The notes beneath the pieces were generated by a model. It ran no database searches and was not told the origin of the DNA. It was given only the letters and a program-made list of their open reading frames with translations. The position numbers and the translations under genes were made by a program. This document shows, one piece after another, positions 53,608 to 62,685 of a stretch of DNA of 64,000 nt. Source of the stretch: Sclerotiophoma versabilis (lineage: Eukaryota; Ascomycota; Dothideomycetes; Pleosporales; Didymellaceae); the NCBI GenBank assembly GCA_012274445.1, contig JAAROD010000015.1:2666001-2730000 (forward strand), given 5' to 3'. How positions within the stretch are numbered: the stretch's first letter is position 1; each line of letters opens with the position of its first letter.

Positions 53608-54560
53608 TTTGTGTGTAGACGGGTAGTAGGTGCGTCAACGAGGCGAGGCGAGGCGAGGCGAGGCGACGACTTTGCGTGTAGTTTGATCTTTTCTTTTACT
53701 TTGCTTTTTCTAATGGGGCGTGTGCGGCAAACCAGATCTGGGGTGAAAAAGACGGAACAAGCAAACGAGCAGACACAAAAAATTGTCAATGCGTGCAACG
53801 AAAGTGAGTGTTGGACTGAAGTGAATGAGCGTGTGGGGAAGTCCGTGTCAATGCATGTTTAAATATGGGGCAGAGGCGCTCGAAAGAAGCTGCGGGGAAC
53901 AAATTTGCTAGCGCAAGGGGCGCCGCGCGGTCTGGGACGGGCTGGAAAGGGGATCGCGTTGGGGTACGGCTCGGGATGTACCTATGTACCCCAGACTCCC
54001 TTCGATCCGGGGTCTTGACAGCATGGATTGCTTGACGTTCGTATACCTGGCGTCGTGGACTACCCGCGCTGCGGCGCGTCTGAGCTCAAGAAGAAGGATT
54101 ATGTTGCCTGTGTTTGGAGAATTGTTGTTGTCGACTGCAGTTGGGTGTGTACTTCTGAGGCTCAACTCAACGCCGAAGAGCCGCCTCGTCTCGCCTCGTT
54201 TCGCCCGAGCTGAGGTGATCGACACGGCGAGGCCTTCCGGATTGACAGCAGCGCCACCGCCTGGTCTCACAAGTCGCTCAACACCGGGCTACTTTCTTTT
54301 GTTGGGCACAAATCGGGGGTATGGGCGTTTTCAAAGCGTTTGTGGTGGTGCATCTCTAACACTTCCCACCCAGGGATGTCTTTCGCGCTCAGAACTTGTG
54401 TTGCGTACTTCCAGGGGCATCCATTGTGTGGATGTACTCGGTGAAACCGCGCGCATGACAGACCGCACGTCGCCCAACTGTAACGTTGACAAGAACTGGA
54501 TAGGCCGATGAAGACAAGGTAATCCTTTATCATGAAGATCAGTTGATCAGCAGTAAAGCG
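53608..54560. other. Intergenic region with a pentamer repeat next to the start codon
   Basis: Promoter of the 79-residue gene at the left, with a GAGGC-type pentamer array at 53637-53666 about 30 bases before the ATG. The 3' flank of the multi-pass membrane gene lies at the right. No gene is supportable. Confidence 0.45.
53637..53666. repeat. Pentamer tandem repeat (gaggc)n in the 5' leader of the small mitochondrial gene
   Basis: About six head-to-tail copies of aggcg on the plus strand, read as cgcct on the transcribed strand, about 30 bases upstream of the ATG at 53607. Confidence 0.9.
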
Positions 54561-55619
54561 TTATGGCATGATGGCAGCAAACTTCACCCACACACTCGCC
54601 CCCTGACACGCCAAAAAGTCCCCCAAACCCAGTCCTTCAGGCGCACTGTGACCCAACATGTCCGCAACATCGTCATCAAACTTCGCATTCCGCCACAACG
54701 CAAACGCCGGCGCCGCAACAAACAAGCCCGCAAACGCACCCATCAGCACGCCCGCAAAGACATTCCCTGATCTCGCACCGTCGATAGGAGGTAAAAAGGC
54801 CCAGCTCCCAGCAGCCCACACGATGCTGAATATCGGATACGCAATCACCAACGGAATCGGAACATTATCCATATTGATCACGCCGTGTATGAGGAGTACC
54901 ATAGCTTCCACGCCGAGGAGCAGACACGCAGTGCAGTTCCACACGTTGAACGTAACGAATGCCCATGCTCCCCACCGCTGGCCCAGGGCTGCTGCGTAGC
55001 GCTGCTTATAGTCGAATGTCAGACCGAGCGCGGACACGCCTATCGCGAGGGCGCGAACAAACTGGTGGATCCCATCAGAGGAGGTGATGTGGACGCAGAG
55101 CCAGATTGTTTGCGATATGGGCGTGTAGATTGCGCTCCATGTCCAGCCTAGCCAGCCGAAGGCGGTTACGGTTTGGTCCATGTGGAGAAGCACTCGGGGA
55201 CTTGGGCGTGCGCCAAAGCTAGCGGCCTTGTTCGATGTGGTGAGAAGATGTGGGAGGTCGTCCGCGGGCGCTGTCTGTGCAGGGTCACGCAGTCCGTTGC
55301 GATGTAGCTCCGCGTCTTCGACTGCATTGGGCTGACTTTCGACTGTAGTTTCGGGCATTGCGTCGTCGTTGGCATTAACCCCGTTCATTTCAATGCTTTC
55401 GTACTCTGTGTTCGCTGCTTTGAAGTTCGCACCAGCTTTGATAGTCAGATGCAGCTCGAAGAGTCCAGCAGCCAGGATGCGGAGAACGGAAAGCCATGAG
55501 ATCCACCCAGTGATGAAAGCGATCAACCATCCAGAGCATAACCCGTTGATCACGGAACCGACGAAAGCACTGAGCATGGTGCTGAAGGCAGCAGCGGATG
55601 GCGATAATTCGCACGACAT
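54561..55619 (-). CDS. Multi-pass membrane protein, unknown function
   Basis: Single-exon ORF. The first ATG is at 55619 (MSCELSPSAAAF), giving 352 residues. About eight hydrophobic segments are visible: two near the N-terminus (VGSVINGLCSGWLIAFITGW; LSVLRILAAGLFEL), then a hydrophilic loop of about 100 residues rich in Asn, Ala and Asp. The main membrane domain follows, with helices at TVTAFGWLGWTWSAIYTPI, ALAIGVSALGLTF, WAFVTFNVWNCTACLLLGV, IPLVIAYPIFSIVWAAGSW and VFAGVLMGAFAGLFVAAPAFALW. No transporter or receptor signature is recognised. It is probably a fungus-specific membrane protein. The short acidic C-terminal tail (NAKFDDDVADML) should face the cytoplasm. Confidence 0.72.
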   Translation of the reverse strand: MSCELSPSAAAFSTMLSAFVGSVINGLCSGWLIAFITGWISWLSVLRILAAGLFELHLTIKAGANFKAANTEYESIEMNGVNANDDAMPETTVESQPNAVEDAELHRNGLRDPAQTAPADDLPHLLTTSNKAASFGARPSPRVLLHMDQTVTAFGWLGWTWSAIYTPISQTIWLCVHITSSDGIHQFVRALAIGVSALGLTFDYKQRYAAALGQRWGAWAFVTFNVWNCTACLLLGVEAMVLLIHGVINMDNVPIPLVIAYPIFSIVWAAGSWAFLPPIDGARSGNVFAGVLMGAFAGLFVAAPAFALWRNAKFDDDVADMLGHSAPEGLGLGDFLACQGASVWVKFAAIMP

Positions 55620-56069
55620 GCTGGCTGATTGTGTCCCTGAATGCTGTGTGTATGACCGCAATATAAGTAATGAGCTTTGATATGGTCTGTAAGTGCGCTG
55701 CTGTTATGTACTGGAACGGTCGAGAAGTGGTGAGATATGTAAGCTGTGAAGTAAATACAGTGCGAAGCACAGACCACGGTACGCCTTACGATCTTGCTAT
55801 TTGGCCCCGTCATCATCAGACACCTGACGTGGTGCCTAAACCATATCACGCAGCCGAGGCGCGTATATTCAGCACAGCCTGGACTGCAAAGGACTATCTG
55901 ACCATGGCCTGTGCCCAGTAGTCTAGCGCTGTGCAGTAACGTCAGAGTCGTCCGCAGACCTGGGGAGATGATAGGAGAGTGAGAGCGAGCGAGGGGTTAG
56001 TGCGGCCAGGCGCTCAATTCCGTAGTAAGGCAGCGAAGCTGATGGTCGGAGCGTGGATTCATTTGGATC
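55620..56069. other. Intergenic region
   Basis: 450 bases holding the promoter of the multi-pass membrane gene and the 3' end of the GFA-family gene. No other feature was recognised. Confidence 0.4.
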
Positions 56070-56822
56070 TTATGTTGTAGCCGTGCTTGTACTTTGTCCA
56101 TCCTCACTCTCCAATTTCAGGCTGAGCTTAGCCAATCGCTCCTGCAGCGCATTCTCCGTCTCTCTGAATCGCTTTTCAAACGCTTCATCGTCTTCAGCAT
56201 CATCCGCATCTCCCGTTGCAGTGGGCGTCTTGTCCCCATCCCCATCAATCGGACTCTCATCCGTGTCCCTCGCCACCTCTTCCGCCCTCCCCTTTTGAGA
56301 CGCTGCTGCCTTCTTCGCAGCCTCGAATTTCTCTAGACAAACCTCCAGCCTCTTCAAGCTGCTCTTTGGCCACACCTTTTCGTATTCATAATGTGCCTTA
56401 CAGGTCTTGGCGTCTTTAGGCAGATCGATCCAGCCCAGCTTGCTCCCCACGAAAGAATGCATGTCCGGCTCCATTATCCCCGGGAAATCCAACGTCCCAA
56501 TTTTGATATCGCTCACCGCATAGCCCCACGGATTCTCGTTGCCCCAGAGGATCGTCCCACACTGGGGGCAAAGAGCGCGTCTGGATACGTTTTGGGGCTT
56601 TGAAGGGTTCGGAGTCAGCGTGATCAGCGAAGGCTTTGCTTTTGAGATGATGCTGATATTATACGTCTCGATGGTAGCATGCAGGGCAAAGGCGCTTCCG
56701 GTGGCCTTTTGGCAGTCGGTACAGTGGCAAGCGTAGCAGAACAGAGGGGAAGTCAGGAGTCGGTAGCGGACTGCGGTGCAGTAGCAGCCACCTGTTATGG
56801 CTGGGAAAGGCCGTGTTGTCAT
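56070..56822 (-). CDS. GFA/CENP-V-family zinc-binding protein
   Basis: Single-exon gene of 250 residues. The N-terminal 150 residues are a complete GFA fold: GGCYCTAVRYR, then CYACHCTDCQKATGSAF, and later ALCPQCGTILWG. These provide the two zinc-binding cysteine sets (C-x-C, C-x2-C-x2-C and C-x2-C). The family is named after a glutathione-dependent formaldehyde-activating enzyme, but most fungal members are uncharacterised and the activity should not be assumed. A WIDLPKDAKTCKAHYEYEKVWP segment is followed by a Lys/Ala/Glu/Asp-rich tail with a coiled-coil end (FEKRFRETENALQERLAKLSLKL), an extension beyond the usual domain. No targeting signal is seen. Confidence 0.9.
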   Translation of the reverse strand: MTTRPFPAITGGCYCTAVRYRLLTSPLFCYACHCTDCQKATGSAFALHATIETYNISIISKAKPSLITLTPNPSKPQNVSRRALCPQCGTILWGNENPWGYAVSDIKIGTLDFPGIMEPDMHSFVGSKLGWIDLPKDAKTCKAHYEYEKVWPKSSLKRLEVCLEKFEAAKKAAASQKGRAEEVARDTDESPIDGDGDKTPTATGDADDAEDDEAFEKRFRETENALQERLAKLSLKLESEDGQSTSTATT

Positions 56823-57790
56823 GGTGTTGGATTGTGGCCACGGTTTTGTTCCCGTTCTTGCGAATCTTGTCGCGGTCGGAGCTTCGTCTAGTGAACTTGA
56901 CGATCCAAATAGGCTGTTCCAAACTTGTGTTGTTCGAGAGCTGTGCTAGATAATTTGATCGTGATCAGATGAGGCTGGTTTTATTGTGCCTCGTGCAACG
57001 GCGTGCTTGTGGGCGTTGGTTCGTCCAGATTAGGTTCGGATTTTGTTTGACACTGATTCCAGTCTGAACTGCTTTAGTTTGCGAGTTGGTCTGCTACTTC
57101 GTTTGCGAGAGTAGATGTTGAAGTTGACGCGTGGTCACGTTGCAGTATTGAAAGATGATGACGTGAGTAATCAACTAGACCGAATCCGGACCGAGAAGTG
57201 GGGCAGCTCCATCGTCCTTCACTGAGCTCCTCCCGACAGCACTAGTCTGGCAGATTCTCGACATGACCTTCAGCTGATCATGGGTAGTGCTATCAAATTG
57301 GAAAATCTTGAACACTGCTTGCTTGCAGTTTTGCCATGCTCGCTATCTTATGATTTCGCTCGTGGTAGTTCCTTTTCTGTTGACTGGTCATTTCGCCACT
57401 CATGTGTGGCTCGGAAGAGGAAATTAGAATGAGGACGAACCGGCAAGTGGGAGGTTCATGGCTTTGTAACAATATGATCAGAGGTCGATGCAAGCCCCGG
57501 TGGGCGAGAAGGCGCGCTCGATACTGTTATGCGAGCTGTGATGTGCATGCAATACGAGCAGTGTGCTCGCAATGATCAGAGTGTGAGCAGAAATGCGATG
57601 GAAGGTTGTTGTGTATGACAACAGAAGCTCGAAAAGCATATGCAGTTGGCATGTGTGTGAGTTTTAATGGAGGATCACAATGATAGGTACCAGTTCGTTA
57701 CACATTCATTCGCACCATGGTCGACCTTCAAAATGTAGTGCTCTCAAGATATTGCAGCAGGGCGCGTGCTTGAAGCAACACAGAGCCGTG
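56823..57790. other. Intergenic region
   Basis: 970 bases between the GFA gene's start and the HET gene's stop. No ORF, repeat or RNA gene is recognised. Confidence 0.4.
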
Positions 57791-60565
57791 TCATGTTATC
57801 GCGAGTCTCGCACCATCACCTATTGCCTTCCAAAACTCTTTCGGATCCTCAGCACCCATCAATGTCTCCATCCATTCTCCATCCATCCAGCCCTGGACAA
57901 AGCACGTCCCAATGAGCTCATACGTCCCATCCTCCCTCTCGCGCAACAGAAGCGGCACAGAGCAGCCTGCAACAACAGCGAGATGCAACGTGGTATTGTT
58001 TCCATCTTTCCTCCCCTCGCTATCCGAGTCGGCGATATAGGCAGGAGCTAGGCCCATGTATCCGTTTTCCGTGGTGAATGGTCTGCGTCCCCGCAACACT
58101 GTGTCCACAACACTCCGGGCTTCCATGCGGCTGTAAGAGTCTGCAAAAACCAGCACGTGGCGTGAGGCTGCTGGTAGGCAGACATAGCGATCATTGTGGT
58201 GGCGATCACTAGGGTCGTATCCGCTCTCGGCAACTGGAGGCCACGCGACGATACTGTCCCCGTGAAACATTGCCCAAGCCGCGCGAACCGTGTCATCGTA
58301 GGTGGTTAAATTGCGCGAATGGAAGTAGTTCTTGATTGCGTCCGTCCAGTACAAGGATCTCCAGGTTGATTTAGGCGCGGTGCCAGAAGGTATATTGGGG
58401 GCATCGTCGAAGAGAAACTTGATCTGATCGATGATGATGCCCGTACAGTGCAGGATCTTGCCTTCAAATGAGAACAGTGGACGGCCGAATAGATCATGAG
58501 ACATGCTACCGTCTGCAGAGTAGAGTTTGCCATCTTGATCATCGAGTGCCCGCATTAATCGCGCCGGTACGTAGTCTTTGCGCACAAGGCAACTTGAGGT
58601 GGCTGGGACATTCCAGTTAGGACACCAAGAAGGAGTTCCTTGATAAAATGCGTAGGTTTCATGGGTGGCTTCCACTGCACCGAGTATGTCTAGTGTGCCG
58701 TGCTGCTGGATCCAAGCCCGAGTGAAGTCTGCAAACACAGCTTCGTAGGACTTATCGTAATTCGGCTTGTAATTCAATCCAGTTTTGTCTCGACAGAGGT
58801 TCCACAGAGCGAAGATATGGTCTCTAGCATCCGTGCACTCGAAATCCCTAGCTAGGACGAGTGCCTCCAAGTATCCAGGAGAACTTTTCTTAAACGTGTA
58901 GAAAGAGAAAGGGCTGTCTCCGCCACGGCTCAGAATGTATCGAAAATAAAATACCTTGCGTGGATATGCTAGCATATCGATGTTGACTTTGCGAAGAGAG
59001 GGATCAGCATCTTGCATATGTCCGGCGAGGGCCGGATCACGAGTCAGCATGTCCACGAGGTTGTATGCCGCCATGTCAAGGTTTGCGAATGGCGTACTGA
59101 GTTTGCGGTCGGCGACTATGGTAGGATTTGACGCCCACGCTACTTCCTGTGCCTACATTAGCGACGCATAAGCAGTACCGAGACTCGACTTACTTGCAGA
59201 ATCCAAGCTCGCCGGAAGTATTGTCTGGTCAGGAACTTGTACAATGAAGCACACAATCGTGCTAATTGCAGCGGACCCATATAACCACCTTCATCTGTAC
59301 CGTTCCATTCGCCGAAGTGGAATTCGCCGTACTCATTGAAACGAACTACAGGATGCTTGTTCAGCTCTGCGACAAAGTTCAATGCCGGCACAGTATCATT
59401 ATCAGGCCGTCCCAGATACGAGTAGACACTCGTTGCAAGGTCATAAATTCGACCCATTCGTTCCACCTGCCTACTGCGCTCGGCAAAATCGTCCTGGTTG
59501 ATGGAGATAGCATCTATCCACATCGGAATGATTCTGTCTGTCATTCGAAGCGCACGAATAGCGTCTGCGAGGTTTTTCCGGATAGCTTTATGTTGACCGT
59601 TCATAACGATGTGCTCTGGTGTAAGATCCGTACCCCATCGATCTGTAGATGCAGAATTACTCAGCAGATGCTTCTCTTAGAACTCGATGCAACTTACACG
59701 ACAAAGCTATATAAGTCACTTCGCACTTGATCGGGCAGTGGGCTACATGTACGACGATCGGTGCAGCTGTGTCTTCTGCAGGCATGATACAGATAATTCT
59801 GATTTCATCTGCGAACATATCCAAAGGCATGTATTGGTACTCCATAGTCGGTAGGTCGTTGTCAGGTCGTGACCCAAGACGAACAGGGCAAATTCGAGGC
59901 AGGACCATATCATTCGGCATTCTAGACCATTCTTTGTTCCACTCGGCGTATCTCGTGTCAACAATTTTCTCAAAGTAACCATTCTCAACCAGACGACTAT
60001 TCACTTTGTGCATGTCGAAGACCACAAATGCTAAGGCATACATCTTGTCGCTAAATTCGCGCGTCCAGTAAGTTTTTTGCTCTTGAGGGTTAAATTCCAG
60101 TACGCAAGCATATCGAACCCAGATGTGTGTTGGTTTTGTGATCCTAGTTCGAAGGTACCGGAGAAAGCGTTCGAGGGCTGCCGAAATTAGTCGCGCTTTG
60201 CCGTCAATCTCGATGGCTTCCTCAAAAAACCGGTAGCCTCTTGCGTTTTGGATGGCAATGAACGGCGGCAAATTCGTCAATGGATGAACTTCGAGATTGC
60301 AGTGGATGTGTTTAGAGACATCGTCGGTAGGATGTAGTCTTAGTAGACGAACTTCGTACGACTCCACGTTTAGTGGAGCGTACTCAACCTCGGGAACAAG
60401 CAACTTAGAAGTTCCCTCGCCCCGAGTATACAAGCTGTTGTTGAAGTGGCGCACTTGCTGTCCGGCTTCGCATTTTTCGATTGATATAATATCTGTTGTG
60501 CTGAGTTCAATAACCGATCCCATATGACACGGGTTACTTGTTTGGTTGTCGTCGGCACCGTTCAT
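57791..60565 (-). CDS. HET-domain protein with a degenerate HET-like copy before the canonical domain
   Basis: Exons 60565-59698, 59642-59194 and 59146-57791 encode 890 residues. Intron 1 (55 nt) splits the Tyr codon of the conserved SYRWG, and intron 2 (42 nt) leaves WILQ-EVAWAS in frame. The canonical HET domain starts near residue 242 with YQYMPLDMFADEIRI, followed by YIALSYRWG, WIDAISINQDDFAERSRQV, RMGRIYDLA and RRAWILQEVAWA. In front of it, residues about 61-190 repeat the same order in weakened form (EYAPLNVESYEVRLLRL, FIAIQNARG, ERFLRYLR, THIWVRYACVLEFNPQE, DKMYALAFVVFDM). That copy lacks the Trp-Gly and the Asp/Asn-Gln residues. The C-terminal half (DARDHIFALWNL, then about 300 residues) is the usual variable HET partner region. 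HET proteins trigger non-self recognition cell death on hyphal fusion; the partner here is unknown. Confidence 0.88.
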
Positions 60566-60914
60566 GGCGAGAATAAATTGAGGACCATACGAGCTGTTTT
60601 CGACTATTAGAAAACGGTTCGACCGTTATCGAGACTATTTTCTGAACGTAGGATGGTGGTTTAACCGATTCGATGCCGCCACTCCGTAAGGCGGCTGCCT
60701 AGCGTTCGGAGGTCTGCTGTGGGGGCTCAAAACAAGTCTTGAGAGCGCTGCGGCTGGCCTAAGGATCTCAGAACATCCGCTGCGCCACGCGATGGCGGGG
60801 TAGTTGACGATCTGCGGTGATGATCGTCTTGTAGCTCTATTGGGTTATGCGATCAAAAGCGATAGCACGATCCAATTCGAGTGATAGACGAGCCGCGTAT
60901 TGTATTGTGAAATC
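60566..60914. other. Intergenic region
   Basis: 350 bases between the HET gene's start and the stop codon of the reductase gene, both on the minus strand. It should contain the HET promoter. No further feature was recognised. Confidence 0.4.
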
Positions 60915-61988
60915 CTACGGGAGACTTCCATCGAACGTCCCAAATCCATCTCCGTAAACGTTCAGACATGAGCGGCTGACGGATTCGTGGAATGGTACCC
61001 AGCCCTTTGCGCCGAACCTCCTCAACAGCTCGACGGACCTCTTGTTCTCGATTACAGTGCTCGGCAGATTCAGTCCAGGCCGATCAGCTGGCCATTCTCG
61101 CTCAGGTGCCAGCTGTCTGAAGACATGCAAAAAGCTGTTGTAGTTGAACTTGTGCGCAAACCCGAAAAGTCGTTCGTTTTTCACGTCGTCAAACGTCAGG
61201 GCCGCAAGATGCAGCTTTGCGATATCTTCCACATCAACCTGCCACTGCGGGCTATCATCCCTCAGCTTGGACACAAACTCTTCTTCGAATGGATGATCGA
61301 ATACATCCCGCACCCAACGTGCCGTGCTACCAGCACCTGGAATGCTGAGAGGCTGCAAGACGATTCCAGAAGTGTAGTTCGGCAACACAGTGTTGAATAT
61401 AAACCCTGGTCTCTCGTCCCTCACAAACGCCCATGCTGCACGCTCGCACGCAACTTTCGAAGCGGCATACACAGCATACGCGCGGTCAGTTCCATATGGA
61501 GGTGGCGCCCAAGCTTCGTCTAAGATATCGTCGTTCCATGATGAAGAGTCCACATGCCTCGCCTCGCCGACCAGAGGCCTCGTTGCTGCATTGCTGCTTG
61601 AAGTGTATACAAACCGTTTGATTGAAGAAGTCGACTTTGCTTCTTCCAAGACGGCTCTAATCCCATTAACGCATCCAGTAATGACTACGTTGGGATCAGG
61701 GCTAAAGCTTAGATCAGACGCAACATGAGCGACGCCTTCGCAGCCAGCCAGATGTCCCGTGAATGCCCCAGGAATCTTCATGTCTGCAATCACGACAGTC
61801 TCAAATGACTCCGTTGCCTGTGGATGCCGCTTCAGATAGATTTCGTGCATCATTTGTGCCTCCTGCTCGCTTCGCACCGCGCCCCGAACACGGTAGCCAG
61901 CCCGTAGCAGGTAATCTGCAACATGTGACCCAATCAGGCCGCTGATGCCTGTGACGAACACCAGGCTTCCTTTCGATATGACGGTCAT
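60915..61988 (-). CDS. NAD(P)-dependent epimerase/reductase (dihydroflavonol-reductase-like extended SDR)
   Basis: Single-exon gene. The first ATG is at 61988 (MTVISKGSLVFVTG), giving 357 residues. The Rossmann nucleotide-binding motif TGISGLIG is at residues 14-21, followed by VRGAVRS. GCEGVAHVASDLSFSPDP and RFVYTSSSNAATRP supply the central strands, and AYAVYAASKVACER contains the catalytic Y-x-x-x-K. NTVLPNYTSGIVL and VDVEDIAKLHLAAL fit the substrate-binding half. Relatives include fungal methylglyoxal/ketone reductases (Gre2-like) and enzymes in secondary metabolism; the substrate cannot be read from sequence. There is no biosynthetic cluster around it, so a general carbonyl reductase role is more likely. 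Confidence 0.9.
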   Translation of the reverse strand: MTVISKGSLVFVTGISGLIGSHVADYLLRAGYRVRGAVRSEQEAQMMHEIYLKRHPQATESFETVVIADMKIPGAFTGHLAGCEGVAHVASDLSFSPDPNVVITGCVNGIRAVLEEAKSTSSIKRFVYTSSSNAATRPLVGEARHVDSSSWNDDILDEAWAPPPYGTDRAYAVYAASKVACERAAWAFVRDERPGFIFNTVLPNYTSGIVLQPLSIPGAGSTARWVRDVFDHPFEEEFVSKLRDDSPQWQVDVEDIAKLHLAALTFDDVKNERLFGFAHKFNYNSFLHVFRQLAPEREWPADRPGLNLPSTVIENKRSVELLRRFGAKGWVPFHESVSRSCLNVYGDGFGTFDGSLP

Positions 61989-62685
61989 CGTGAATGTGCG
62001 CTGGTGATGAAGGAGTCGCAATCGGGAAGTCGTGGAAGTTGTCTAGGTGGGAAAGCGTCTACCCCGCCCCGTGCACACGGACCATTCCCGTCTTCACGAG
62101 TGTGCATGATCCACCAATCACATCCTGATTCTTTGTTCCTAATAGCGAAATAGGATCTGGACATGTCAAGTACAGTTGTTGGTCCTATGAACGATAAACA
62201 TCACAGGCGCTAAATACTCGCAGCTAGCCCAAATCGAAGCCTACACAAGAGCCATCGACATTCGCATTCAACATGAACAGACAAAGCTACTATCGAATCC
62301 CGTTGCGCGGATTCAAAAAAGCAGAAGAAGATAGGATGACAAACGGCTTCCGATCCCTTCGAAAGTAGTAACAACAGAGCTACAAATGTAAACACGAAGC
62401 GATGCGCTTTCAGTGAAAGCCGAGATATCTAGTTTGTTCGGTTTGGTGGAAACTGATTAAACGCTACTGTGACGCAAAAGTCTAGTCAGCAAGGAAAAGA
62501 AACAAGTCTTGTCACATAGATCATAGATGTGGTGGTGTATGGTAAGAAAATGTACAAATGTAGTGTGACACACATCCAACGCCGCCGATGCAGTTCCCTG
62601 ATTCCCCCCGAACCATGTGGAATGAGCATCATTAAACAGCTTTACGGTATTCATTTACAACATTCATACAAGAAAATTCGTACAA
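61989..62685. other. Intergenic region
   Basis: 700 bases covering the reductase promoter at the left and the 3' flank of the polymerase gene at the right. No other feature was recognised. Confidence 0.4.

Noticed and set aside
57791..61988. Secondary-metabolite cluster around the reductase and monooxygenase
   Set aside because: No PKS, NRPS, terpene cyclase or pathway regulator is present; the two oxidoreductases are 32 kb apart among housekeeping genes.
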